Of a stretch of 64,000 nucleotides of DNA, positions 56,530 to 64,000 are shown in pieces. Origin of the DNA: Roseiconus lacunae. GTDB taxonomy: Bacteria > Planctomycetota > Planctomycetia > Pirellulales > Pirellulaceae. The translations under genes and the position numbers were made by a program. The DNA is taken from the NCBI RefSeq assembly GCF_008312935.1, contig NZ_VSZO01000001.1:124001-188000 (forward strand), read 5' to 3'. The notes beneath the pieces were generated by a model. The model was given only the letters and a program-made list of their open reading frames with translations. It did no database searches and had not been told where the DNA came from. Each line of letters starts with the position of its first letter. Positions within the stretch are counted from its first letter, which is position 1.

Positions 56530-58896
56530 TCACTCTTTGACTTTGAGTACACCGATCATGTCGAGGTCGTTGACCTGACGCCGCACATAAAGGCTACTGA
56601 CCAGGGCGGCGATCAAAATAACGACGACCGAGTAAGCGTAAGTCGATGTTTCGATTACCAACGGGAATCGAAACGATTCGGTATCCATCGCGAAAGCCAT
56701 CAGGTAGGCGAAGGCATATCCGAAGAGCAATCCGACTGGGATCGACAACGCCGTAATGATGGCGATTTCACCAAGCAAAACCCAGGCGGCTTCGAGCCTC
56801 GTGAATCCCATCACACGAAGTGTTGCCAAGTCGCGTGATCGTTCCGAAAGAATGATCATCGCGCAATTGTAAATCACGCCGAACGCGATCAGTGTCGCGA
56901 AGATCGCATTGACGGACCGCATCACCGAAGTGCTTTCGGCAACCAGATCGCGAAAGTTTTCCATCGCCGCTTGTTTATCCATCGCCCCGGCAATGCTCGG
57001 GGTCTGTTTTACTTCTTGATAAAGGTCTTGAATCGATCCTGGGGCCACTGACAGGGCGACTCCGGAAACCTCGTTGCTTTCGCGAAGTAATCGATTCAGT
57101 TCGAGTCGATTGATGTAGGCGCCGGGCTCGGTGTAGTTTTCAAAAACTTTTGCGACCGGAAGTTCGAGCGTCAAACGATCACCTTCGAGCACGGCGACAC
57201 GAAGCGGGGTGCCTTCGCGAGCATTCAGGATCTCGGCCAGTTTCCGTGTGATGGTTAGGCCACCGCGCTCGGGTAGCCGGATCGCTTGTTGGTGTTCGTC
57301 AAGAATACGATACAACGTCGGGTGTTCGACGAGTCCCATGATCGCGACCCGGTAGGACCGTCGTCCGTGGTTGACCCGAGCGGGAACGGTACGAAAGGCT
57401 TCGACACGGGTTACTCCCGGCAAATGGGCGACATCATGCACCGCGTCGGCCGAACGTGTTTCAACAAAGTTCAGCATGACGTCTTGTCGTTGTGAACGTT
57501 GAAACTCCGAATCGATCACGAAGTCGACGGTATCTTCCATGAATGAACCGAGCACCAAGACCGCCAGTCCCAATGACATACCGAGGACAGAAAGTAGCGT
57601 TGCGCGACGATTGGTTTCCAAACGTCGCACGATCATCGCACCGATCGGTGAAAGGAACCGCGCGAGTCCGAGTCGTTCGGCCCATAGGCCACGGTAGTTC
57701 CTGGGAGCCTCCGGACGCATCGCTTCGGCAGGGACCAGTCGACTGGCACGTCGAATCGCCGAATAAGTCCCTAGCAATGAGATTGTCAGTGCCAGAACCG
57801 CGGCGATCAGGGCGCTGTTGTACGAGAACTCGTGAAGCATTGTCGGAAAGCGAAAGAATCTCGCATATTGGACGAGAATCCATCCCGACATCCAAACCCC
57901 GAGCCCCAAGCCAAGCACCACGCCGCCGCCGACCAATACCGCGACCATCTTGATATAGTGGAAGACGATTTCGCGAGGCAAGTATCCGAACGCTCGCAGC
58001 GTCGCGATCTGTTCTTTTTGTTGGCCGATCAAACGCGAGAAGACAATGTTGAACAGAAACGCAGACACCGCCATGAAAATCGACGGCGTGACGAAGGCCA
58101 TCGTTTTCATTTGATCAATTTCGTCGGTAAGCCTGCGATGAGACGGTTGATCGTCGCGGTCGTAACTGTCGGTGCCACCATAAGGCCGCGTGAGGCGATC
58201 GAGCTGAAAACGCACTTCGGCGACGTTGGCTTTCGGACGCAGTGAGACCGACAAATTGTTGAAGGCGCCTTCCATGCTAAATGCCGCTTCCATTTGTCGG
58301 CGTGGAATCCACATCACACCGTAACGGCGGTCGTCGGTCACCATCAGTCCTGGCTGCACGACGTAGATGAACTCCGGGGATAGTCCGATACCGACGATCG
58401 TCAGCGTTTCCTTGCGGCCACTTAGAATCGCTTGCACTTGGTCTCCTGGTTGGAAGCCTTGTTTCTCGGCGAACAACTCGCTGACGACGACTTCCACACG
58501 CCCTGTCGGCCGGGGCATCCGTCCACGACGAAGAAACAAACGGTTCAGACTTTGGCTCGGATCGGGGTCGATCGATACCAATTTGCACGACGCCGGTTCG
58601 ACCATACTGGGAATGTCCAACAAAACATCGCGAACCAATCTCGTTTGAACTCGGCGGACGCCGGGGATCTGTTTGACTCGCGATGCAAGTCGGTTGGGAG
58701 CTCGAACCAGGCTGACAAAGACCTCGGCAAATCGCCCGTCGTTGTAGTAGAGACGTTGGCTGGTTTCGAGTGAGACAATCGTGTTGCCACTCATCAAGAA
58801 AATCGCGATCCCGCAGGCGAGCAAAACCCCGATGGCTAAAAACTGACGCCACATGTGCCGGACGTCGGCGATCAAGATGCGGTCGAGCGTACTCAT
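56530..58896 (-). CDS. ABC transporter permease, MacB/FtsX type with duplicated domain
   Basis: A 788-residue permease. An N-terminal membrane segment (QFLAIGVLLACGIAIFLMSG) and a periplasmic MacB-PCD-like domain precede a three-helix FtsX core (~270-385), then after a second membrane segment (LLSVLGMSLGLAVLVLGSF) and periplasmic domain a second FtsX core closes the protein (~660-775, with GVIYNCAMIILSERSRDLA and LRVMGFTRLEAAWVLLGEIA). Two FtsX cores in one chain is the pattern of long permeases such as LolCE-like fusions, so one chain may form the functional pair. The ATPase gene ends 4 bases upstream. Likely a mechanotransmission or export system; cargo unknown. Confidence 0.88.
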   Translation of the reverse strand: MSTLDRILIADVRHMWRQFLAIGVLLACGIAIFLMSGNTIVSLETSQRLYYNDGRFAEVFVSLVRAPNRLASRVKQIPGVRRVQTRLVRDVLLDIPSMVEPASCKLVSIDPDPSQSLNRLFLRRGRMPRPTGRVEVVVSELFAEKQGFQPGDQVQAILSGRKETLTIVGIGLSPEFIYVVQPGLMVTDDRRYGVMWIPRRQMEAAFSMEGAFNNLSVSLRPKANVAEVRFQLDRLTRPYGGTDSYDRDDQPSHRRLTDEIDQMKTMAFVTPSIFMAVSAFLFNIVFSRLIGQQKEQIATLRAFGYLPREIVFHYIKMVAVLVGGGVVLGLGLGVWMSGWILVQYARFFRFPTMLHEFSYNSALIAAVLALTISLLGTYSAIRRASRLVPAEAMRPEAPRNYRGLWAERLGLARFLSPIGAMIVRRLETNRRATLLSVLGMSLGLAVLVLGSFMEDTVDFVIDSEFQRSQRQDVMLNFVETRSADAVHDVAHLPGVTRVEAFRTVPARVNHGRRSYRVAIMGLVEHPTLYRILDEHQQAIRLPERGGLTITRKLAEILNAREGTPLRVAVLEGDRLTLELPVAKVFENYTEPGAYINRLELNRLLRESNEVSGVALSVAPGSIQDLYQEVKQTPSIAGAMDKQAAMENFRDLVAESTSVMRSVNAIFATLIAFGVIYNCAMIILSERSRDLATLRVMGFTRLEAAWVLLGEIAIITALSIPVGLLFGYAFAYLMAFAMDTESFRFPLVIETSTYAYSVVVILIAALVSSLYVRRQVNDLDMIGVLKVKE

Positions 58897-58900
58897 CGGA

Positions 58901-59656
58901 TCACCAGACTACTTCGCTTGCCGTCTTGCGTGCTTCGTTGACACGGATCTCCGAGACACGTCCGTCGGACAGTACGATGACGCGATGGGCCATTTCGGCG
59001 ATCGCCGCGTTGTGCGTGATCACCGCGGTTAACGTGCCAAGTTGTGCATTGATTCGTGAGATCGCTTCGAGCACCACGGCGCCGGTTTTAACATCCAACG
59101 CTCCGGTCGGTTCATCACAGAACAGAACATCGGGGCGTTTTCCGATAGCGCGTGCGATCGCGACACGCTGTTGTTGTCCGCCAGAAAGCTGTGACGGATA
59201 GTGATCCATTCGGTCAGCCAATCCGACCAATTCTAATGCGTCGTGCGGAAGCATCGGATCAGCCGCGATGTCGGCGACTAAGGCAACATTTTCACGTGCC
59301 GTCAGGCTTGAGATCAAATTATAGAACTGAAAGATAAACCCAACGTGCCGACGTCGGTACCACGTTAATTCGTCCTCGTCACTATCGGTCAGTTCTGCAT
59401 TTCGAAACATCACCTGCCCCGACGAGGGAACATCCAATCCGCCCAGAATATTCAGCAGTGTCGACTTGCCGCTTCCCGAGGCCCCCAAAATAACGATGAA
59501 CTCACCCGCATACAGCTCCAGGTCGACGCCGCGAAGCGCATGGACTTCGATTTCTCCCATTGGGTAAACCTTCGTCAAGCCGTGGACACGAAAGACAACA
59601 TCGCCCGGGGTAGCGTGACGCGGTCGTGACTGCTGATCGGTAGTGCTTTCGCTCAT
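58901..59656 (-). CDS. ABC transporter ATP-binding protein, MacB/LolD type
   Basis: A 251-residue ATPase with Walker [11 protein letters not shown]-loop in [18 protein letters not shown], signature [14 protein letters not shown], Walker [13 protein letters not shown] and the H-loop in AVITHNAAI. The wording [20 protein letters not shown] and [12 protein letters not shown] are typical of the MacB/LolD/FtsE group that drives FtsX-type permeases. Start 59656 (MSESTTDQ) is chosen; the frame is open to 59710. It is the first sure gene of the three-gene exporter unit and is separated from the permease by 4 bases. Confidence 0.92.
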   Translation of the reverse strand: MSESTTDQQSRPRHATPGDVVFRVHGLTKVYPMGEIEVHALRGVDLELYAGEFIVILGASGSGKSTLLNILGGLDVPSSGQVMFRNAELTDSDEDELTWYRRRHVGFIFQFYNLISSLTARENVALVADIAADPMLPHDALELVGLADRMDHYPSQLSGGQQQRVAIARAIGKRPDVLFCDEPTGALDVKTGAVVLEAISRINAQLGTLTAVITHNAAIAEMAHRVIVLSDGRVSEIRVNEARKTASEVVW

Positions 59657-59682
59657 TTGATTGGCGGGTATTCCTCGTAAGG

Positions 59683-59847
59683 CTACATTCTTGCAAACAT
59701 GATCTTGCAATCATGGCCCTGCGAATATGTGCCATGGGAGTGGGGCTTGTAGAAAGCGACGTTGCCGAACGCGCCTGACTTCATGAAGTCGCTGCGTTCA
59801 CGTTTGGCTTCCAAGGACAATGCGTCCCGTGTTTCTTTCGGGCCCAT
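59683..59847 (-). CDS. possible small protein or C-terminal gene remnant
   Basis: A 54-codon frame (ATG 59847) with strong third-position G/C, ending 26 bases before the ABC ATPase start. The residues include [19 protein letters not shown], then [19 protein letters not shown], and look protein-like. The same frame stays open upstream past 59910 ([17 protein letters not shown]), which would run into the antisense of the VIT1-like gene without a start, suggesting a truncated larger gene. I do not recognise it. Confidence 0.35.
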   Translation of the reverse strand: MGPKETRDALSLEAKRERSDFMKSGAFGNVAFYKPHSHGTYSQGHDCKIMFARM

Positions 59848-59920
59848 CGGGGCGTCGATTGTCAGGCCGATCTCGCTATCATAGCGTGCAACTTTGTTAC
59901 TCCCAAAGTCAGGATGATTG

Positions 59921-60685
59921 ATGGCAAGAGCACGGCCCAGTCGGCAAGAGCTAATTCGTCAGCATAGCACCGCTGAAATTCGAACTCGATTAGAGACCGA
60001 AAACCGAGCCGGCTATTTATCCGACGCGGTTTATGGCGGAATCGATGGGACCGTAACAACGTTCGCCGTTGTGTCCGGTGTCGCCGGGGCGGGGTTGTCG
60101 TCAGATATCGTGATCATCTTGGGGTTTGCCAATCTGATCGGAGACGGTTTTTCGATGGCGGCAAGCAATTATCTTGGCACTCGGGTCGAGCAGCAATTGC
60201 ATGACGACGTTCGCGAAACGGAGAAACATCATATTGACGTATACCCCGAAGGCGAACGCGAAGAAGTCCGCCAAATTTTTGCGGCAAAGGGATTCGAAGG
60301 TGACGACTTAGAACGCGCCGTCGAAATCATCACGCAAGATCGCAATCGCTGGATCGACACGATGTTGACCGACGAATACGGACTGAGCCTGATTCGTCGA
60401 TCGCCGGTGCGCGCCGCTGTGGCGACGATGATCGCTTTCAACGTCATCGGTTTTATTCCGTTGCTTGCGTTCGTCATCGCTTGGTTCGCACCGCAGATGA
60501 TGACGCATCCGTATATGACGAGTACGTTTTTGACCGCAGTCGCTTTTTTTTCCGTCGGAGCCATCAAATCCAAATTTGTCGACGAGCGTTGGTACTTCGC
60601 CGGCGGTGAAACCCTAATTGTGGGAGGGGCGGCGGCCTTGCTCGCTTATCTGGTCGGAGCGTTTTTGGGCAATCTGATCGGATGA
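59921..60685 (+). CDS. VIT1/CCC1-family transporter
   Basis: A 254-residue membrane protein. The N-terminal YGGIDGTVTTFAVVSG is the VIT1/CCC1 hallmark, followed by ILGFANLIGDGFSMAASNYL. A charged cytoplasmic loop (DDVRETEKHHIDVYPEGERE) corresponds to the metal-binding domain of this family, and the second half carries two to three further helices with the closing GGAAALLAYLVGAFLGNLIG. Family members move Fe2+ or Mn2+ into vacuoles or out of bacterial cells. ATG 59921 is used with AGGA upstream; a TTG directly before it is an alternative. Monocistronic by appearance. Confidence 0.88.
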   Translation: MARARPSRQELIRQHSTAEIRTRLETENRAGYLSDAVYGGIDGTVTTFAVVSGVAGAGLSSDIVIILGFANLIGDGFSMAASNYLGTRVEQQLHDDVRETEKHHIDVYPEGEREEVRQIFAAKGFEGDDLERAVEIITQDRNRWIDTMLTDEYGLSLIRRSPVRAAVATMIAFNVIGFIPLLAFVIAWFAPQMMTHPYMTSTFLTAVAFFSVGAIKSKFVDERWYFAGGETLIVGGAAALLAYLVGAFLGNLIG

Positions 60686-60697
60686 ATCGAACGCTGA

Positions 60698-60703
60698 TAT
60701 AAT
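60698..60703 (+). promoter_or_regulatory. -10-like TATAAT upstream of the esterase gene
   Basis: TATAAT occurs 46 bases before the esterase ATG, within an otherwise GC-rich stretch just after the transporter stop. No good -35 hexamer is found at 16-18 bases, so this is weak. Confidence 0.3.
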
Positions 60704-60748
60704 ACGCGTCATCCCCACACACCTCCCCGACAGCTTTGATTGCCCACC

Positions 60749-62035
60749 ATGATACGATTGCCAGCGGCAACCTGTGTTCGCCTGACTGTTTACGTTGCCC
60801 TTGCCTGGATTGTTGGTTCGCCCACATTGTTTGCTCAATCATCTTCGAGTGGCGGGGGCGGATGGCAGGCGGATCCTGAATTGATCGAGTCGCTCTCGAA
60901 GAAACGTACTGATTTCAACTATCGCGAACAAAACGTCCCGGATTTTGAGTTGCCCGATCCGCTTCGTCGTTCTGACGGGAACGGGAGGGTTCAGTCGGCT
61001 CAACAATGGAGCCAAGAGCGTCGACCGGTGTTGCTGCAAACGTTTCGCGATCATGTCTACGGCAATCGCCCCGATACCGAATTTGAAATCAGTTACGAAA
61101 TCGTCCAAGAAGAATCCAACGCGTTCGACGGGACAGCCATTGCCAAGCAGGTTCGCGCCACCATTGATCGAAACGGTAAGTCGCTGTCGTTTGATTTTGT
61201 GATGTGCATCCCTAAATCCGAGCGGCCCGTCCCGGCAATCGTTCACATCAATAACCGCTATTTCCTTTCGCTCGACCAGATCCTTGCCGACGAAGATCCT
61301 TTTTGGCCGGTCAAGACGATCGTTAGTCGCGGCTATGCGACGGCCTCGTTTCATACCAAACACGTCGATCCCGATCGCCGTGACGGTTATGACGAAGGCG
61401 TGCGTGCACTTCTGGACGACGGCGATTCTGATCCAATGTCCCGTTGGAAGTCGTTGTCGGCATGGGGCTGGGCGGGAAGCCGCGTACTTGATTACGTCCT
61501 TCGGCAAGACGGCATCGCCGATTCGGGACATGCGATCGTGGGACATTCGCGTGGAGGCAAGACGGCCCTTTGGGCGGCAGCCGAAGATGAGCGATTCGCC
61601 GTTGCATACAGCAACGATTCGGGGTGCGGTGGCGCGGCCCTGTCGCGTCGGGCTTTTGGCGAAACGGTGGCAAGAATCAATCGCTCGTTTCCGTATTGGT
61701 TCTGCGATCGATTTAAAACGTACAACGATCGCGTCAATGAGTTGCCGATCGATCAACACGATCTGATTGCCTTGATCGCCCCGCGTCGAGTCTACGTGGC
61801 GAGTGCGGACCAAGACCTTTGGGCGGATCCACGCGGCGAATACTTGTCCGTCGTTTCGGCGGCGCCGGTCTATCAGCTCTTTGGCAAAGAAACGATCGAA
61901 CGACGCTCAATGCCAGAGCTTGATTCACCGCGACACACCGAGGCGACCGGATATCACATTCGTCGCGGCGAACACAATTTAAAGCATCAAGACTGGGGGT
62001 ACTTCCTCGATTTCCTTGATGCGAAACACAATTGA
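60749..62035 (+). CDS. secreted CE15-like alpha/beta-hydrolase (glucuronoyl-esterase type)
   Basis: A 428-residue exported enzyme. Signal peptide ~1-30 (VYVALAWIVGSPTLFAQ), then an alpha/beta-hydrolase domain with IVGHSRGGKTALWAAAEDER: the S267 in G-H-S-R-x-G-K matches the CE15 glucuronoyl esterase nucleophile motif (GCSRxGK). The following DSGCGGAALSRR, FPYWFCDRF, QHDLIALIAPRRVYV and the His in RRGEHNLK are also typical of CE15. CE15 enzymes cleave ester links between glucuronic acid and lignin or glycan alcohols. ATG 60749 is used; a TTG 9 bases before is possible. It follows the transporter by 63 bases. Confidence 0.82.
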   Translation: MIRLPAATCVRLTVYVALAWIVGSPTLFAQSSSSGGGGWQADPELIESLSKKRTDFNYREQNVPDFELPDPLRRSDGNGRVQSAQQWSQERRPVLLQTFRDHVYGNRPDTEFEISYEIVQEESNAFDGTAIAKQVRATIDRNGKSLSFDFVMCIPKSERPVPAIVHINNRYFLSLDQILADEDPFWPVKTIVSRGYATASFHTKHVDPDRRDGYDEGVRALLDDGDSDPMSRWKSLSAWGWAGSRVLDYVLRQDGIADSGHAIVGHSRGGKTALWAAAEDERFAVAYSNDSGCGGAALSRRAFGETVARINRSFPYWFCDRFKTYNDRVNELPIDQHDLIALIAPRRVYVASADQDLWADPRGEYLSVVSAAPVYQLFGKETIERRSMPELDSPRHTEATGYHIRRGEHNLKHQDWGYFLDFLDAKHN

Positions 62036-62268
62036 CGGTGGGCCCCCGCCGACGCAGTGCCATGATTTGACGGCAGCATCAGCGGTAAGACGCCTGGCAC
62101 AGTTGAGTTGCAATGGTTCAACTGAAACCGGGCGAGGTGTCTCTTTAGTGTCGCAGGTCAACGTTGCCCTGCTTCTATGATCGCCGAGTGATGCTCGACG
62201 ACAATGGGCTCGATCCGTATCTTTTTGGTCGCCCTATCGCATTCATCTATTCTGCTCAGGAGTCATCG

Positions 62269-63435
62269 ATGACGGTGCAATCGACCCGTGCACTCGAAGT
62301 CCAGGATCCAGTGATCCCGATCGTGGCCAATCTGGCTCGGGAAAACGCAGGAACAATCTCTTTGGGGCAAGGCGTGGTGCACTACCGACCGCCTCAAGCT
62401 GTCTTTGACGCGGTTAGTCGTTGTGCGGCCGAACCATCGCTCGATCGCTACGGTCCGGTGCTTGGCGAAGTATCGCTGTTGGAAAAATTACGTGGCAAAC
62501 TTTTCCACGAAAACGGCATCGACCTTGGACGTGCCGACGCATCGGTCGTCTGTACCGCTGGCGGGAACATGGCTTTCTTTAATGCCGTTCTGGCAATTGC
62601 CAACCCGGGTGACGAGATCATTCTGCTGGCACCGTATTACTTCAATCACCGAATGGCGATTGAATTGGCGGGTTGCCGAACGGTGGTTGTGCAAACCGAT
62701 CAGGATTGCCAACCCGATCTCGAATTGATCCGGCAAGCGATTACGCCCAAGACGCGAGCCATCGTCACGGTGTCCCCAAACAATCCGACCGGAGTCGTCT
62801 ATTCCGAGTCGATGCTACGGGCGATCAATGCCGTGTGTGCCGACCGCGATTTGTTCCATATCGCTGACGAAGCCTACGAATACTTCGTGCACGATCAACC
62901 GCACTTTTCGGTTGGCTCGGTTGACGGGGCGGATTCACATACGATCTCGCTGTACTCGCTGTCAAAATCATATGCACTTGCCGGTTGGCGATTGGGGTAC
63001 ATGGTGGTTCCCAATCAGCTTCTCGATGCGTTACGCAAAATCCAGGACACCGACCTCATCTGTCCGCCACAGATTTGTCAGGTGGCTGCGTCGGCGGCGC
63101 TCGATGCCGGAAAAGCTTGGTGCATCAAACGTATCGACGGTTTGCCCGCCGTCCGAGACATCGCACTTGATAGCCTGTCGAGTCTTCGGGATCGTTGCCA
63201 AATTGCGACACCGGGCGGTGCGTTTTATTTGTTTCTTCGCCTGCAAAGTGATCGATCCGATATGGACATCGTCCGTCAATTGATCACTCGCTACCGTGTC
63301 GCAGTGCTCCCCGGCAGTGCCTTTGGTGCGCAAGGGTGTACGCTACGCGTTTCCTACGGCGCACTCGAGCAGGCGACGGTGGCCGAAGGCATGGGGCGAT
63401 TGCAACGAGGGCTGACGGAAATCCTGACCGATTGA
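62269..63435 (+). CDS. PLP-dependent class-I/II aminotransferase
   Basis: A 388-residue fold-type-I aminotransferase. The cofactor Lys is K233 in YSLSKSYALAGWRLGY, with the PLP-contact Asn in VTVSPNNPTGVVY, Asp in FHIADEAYEYF, and a final RVSYGAL substrate-carboxylate Arg. AGGAG lies 8 bases before ATG 62269, although the frame opens at 62164. The family covers methionine/glutamine/kynurenine-type aminotransferases (YbdL-like, glutamine transaminase K). The next gene encodes a YafV-like omega-amidase, supporting a glutamine-dependent transaminase: the pair would convert glutamine to 2-oxoglutarate plus ammonia while aminating a 2-keto acid such as KMTB. The pairing is inference. Confidence 0.85.
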   Translation: MTVQSTRALEVQDPVIPIVANLARENAGTISLGQGVVHYRPPQAVFDAVSRCAAEPSLDRYGPVLGEVSLLEKLRGKLFHENGIDLGRADASVVCTAGGNMAFFNAVLAIANPGDEIILLAPYYFNHRMAIELAGCRTVVVQTDQDCQPDLELIRQAITPKTRAIVTVSPNNPTGVVYSESMLRAINAVCADRDLFHIADEAYEYFVHDQPHFSVGSVDGADSHTISLYSLSKSYALAGWRLGYMVVPNQLLDALRKIQDTDLICPPQICQVAASAALDAGKAWCIKRIDGLPAVRDIALDSLSSLRDRCQIATPGGAFYLFLRLQSDRSDMDIVRQLITRYRVAVLPGSAFGAQGCTLRVSYGALEQATVAEGMGRLQRGLTEILTD

Positions 63436-63515
63436 GCGGCGTGTGATTCACACTGCAGATCACCTCCCGACAAGCCGATAGGCATTGAAGCGAACGTTTT
63501 AGAGGAAACAGTTAT

Positions 63516-64000
63516 ATGCAAGTGGTCGCAATTCAACTCGACATGGTCTGGGAAGACCGCGCGGCGAACCATCAACGTGTCGAACAACTGATCGACGCGA
63601 CGGCGATCGCACCTGGTTCGCTGGTGATGTTGCCAGAGATGTTTGAGACGGGGTTCAGCATGAACCCTGAACGCACCAAGCAATCCGAAGATCGCGAAGG
63701 CGAGGCATTGCTGCGACGATTGGCGGCAAAGTACGACGTCGCGATGATGGGTGGGGTCGTCAACGAGTACTCCGCCGGTGATGTCGCCAATGAGTGTGTC
63801 GCGTTTGCCCCGGACGGAAGGGAATTGGTTCGCTATCGCAAAATGCGACCGTTCTCGCTGTCTGGCGAAGCCGACCACTACGGTGCTGGCACGCAGTACC
63901 GCCTCTTTGAATGGCAAGGGGTCAAGATCGCACCGTTCGTCTGCTATGACCTTCGCTTTCCCGAATTGTTTCGTGCCGCGGTCAAGGATGGCGCCGAATT
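63516..64000 (+). CDS. nitrilase-superfamily omega-amidase-like protein, 3-prime truncated by the window
   Basis: The first ~161 codons of a nitrilase-superfamily C-N hydrolase; about 90-100 residues are missing beyond the window end. The catalytic triad is complete: E41 in LPEMFETGF, K109 in YRKMRPF, C143 in FVCYDLRFPEL. The KMRPFS motif and CYDLRFPELFR are typical of YafV/Nit2 omega-amidases acting on 2-ketoglutaramate and 2-ketosuccinamate. Ribosome site AGAGGA is 9 bases before ATG 63516. It lies 80 bases after the aminotransferase, on the same strand, supporting a joint glutamine transaminase/omega-amidase function. Confidence 0.88.
   Translation, partial: MQVVAIQLDMVWEDRAANHQRVEQLIDATAIAPGSLVMLPEMFETGFSMNPERTKQSEDREGEALLRRLAAKYDVAMMGGVVNEYSAGDVANECVAFAPDGRELVRYRKMRPFSLSGEADHYGAGTQYRLFEWQGVKIAPFVCYDLRFPELFRAAVKDGAE

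Noticed and set aside
60698-60703. Full sigma-70 promoter for the esterase gene
   Set aside because: Only the -10-like hexamer is present; no -35 at suitable spacing, so only a weak feature is listed.

Overview
The window looks like chromosome of a marine planctomycete of the Rhodopirellula/Pirellulales type. The evidence is the gene families: two PSCyt1/DUF1549/DUF1553 giant proteins paired with Tat-exported DUF1501 proteins, an ECF sigma factor overlapping a FecR-type membrane protein, a TPR-bearing Ser/Thr kinase beside another ECF sigma factor, a secreted protein with an LEPRxLL-like N-terminal motif, formylglycine sulfatases, DUF1080, ThuA-like and Gfo/Idh/MocA proteins with Tat signals, and a CHAT-domain protease-like protein. 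Both ends of the window cut genes. I saw no rRNA, tRNA, CRISPR array, transposase or phage gene.

Layout. 1-2.4 kb: end of a sigma-54-type activator, then an old-yellow-enzyme. 3-11.4 kb (+): ECF sigma factor, TPR kinase, secreted metzincin-like protein with a Tyr/Asp-rich tail, TPR-sulfotransferase. 11.4-14.6 kb (-): crcB translationally coupled to a secreted BNR-repeat protein. 14.8-19.3 kb: ilvB, a decayed alpha/beta-hydrolase, an amidohydrolase and its divergent GntR regulator with a palindromic operator between them. 19.7-33.3 kb (+): ThuA-like protein, then ECF sigma, FecR, PSCyt, DUF1501, PSCyt, DUF1501. 33.5-39.2 kb: two small proteins, two sulfatases and a DUF1080 protein. 39.5-41.5 kb (-): lpxI and lpxD (lipid A). 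42-48 kb: a secreted unknown, an FKBP lipoprotein and the large TPR-CHAT protein. 48.4-55 kb (-): SGNH hydrolase, oxidoreductase, a BshC-like unknown with a GT2 glycosyltransferase, glutamate dehydrogenase. 55.2-59.7 kb (-): a three-gene MacB/HlyD-type exporter. 59.9-64 kb (+): VIT1/CCC1-like transporter, CE15-like esterase, aminotransferase and omega-amidase-like nitrilase.

Three themes stand out. First, a plus-strand group (2988-11407) places a sulfotransferase directly after a secreted protein whose last 48 residues hold 16 tyrosines among acidic residues; this would fit a protein-tyrosine sulfation pair, which is a hypothesis only. Second, a 12.5-kb co-directional locus joins an ECF/FecR sensing pair to two tandem PSCyt/DUF1501 modules. 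Third, five copies of a roughly 125-bp dispersed repeat with inverted ends and a conserved internal stem (covarying between copies) lie just downstream of genes; one copy supplies the stop codon of its neighbour. Housekeeping links include lpxD-lpxI overlapping by one base and an aminotransferase/omega-amidase pair that probably works on glutamine-derived 2-ketoglutaramate.
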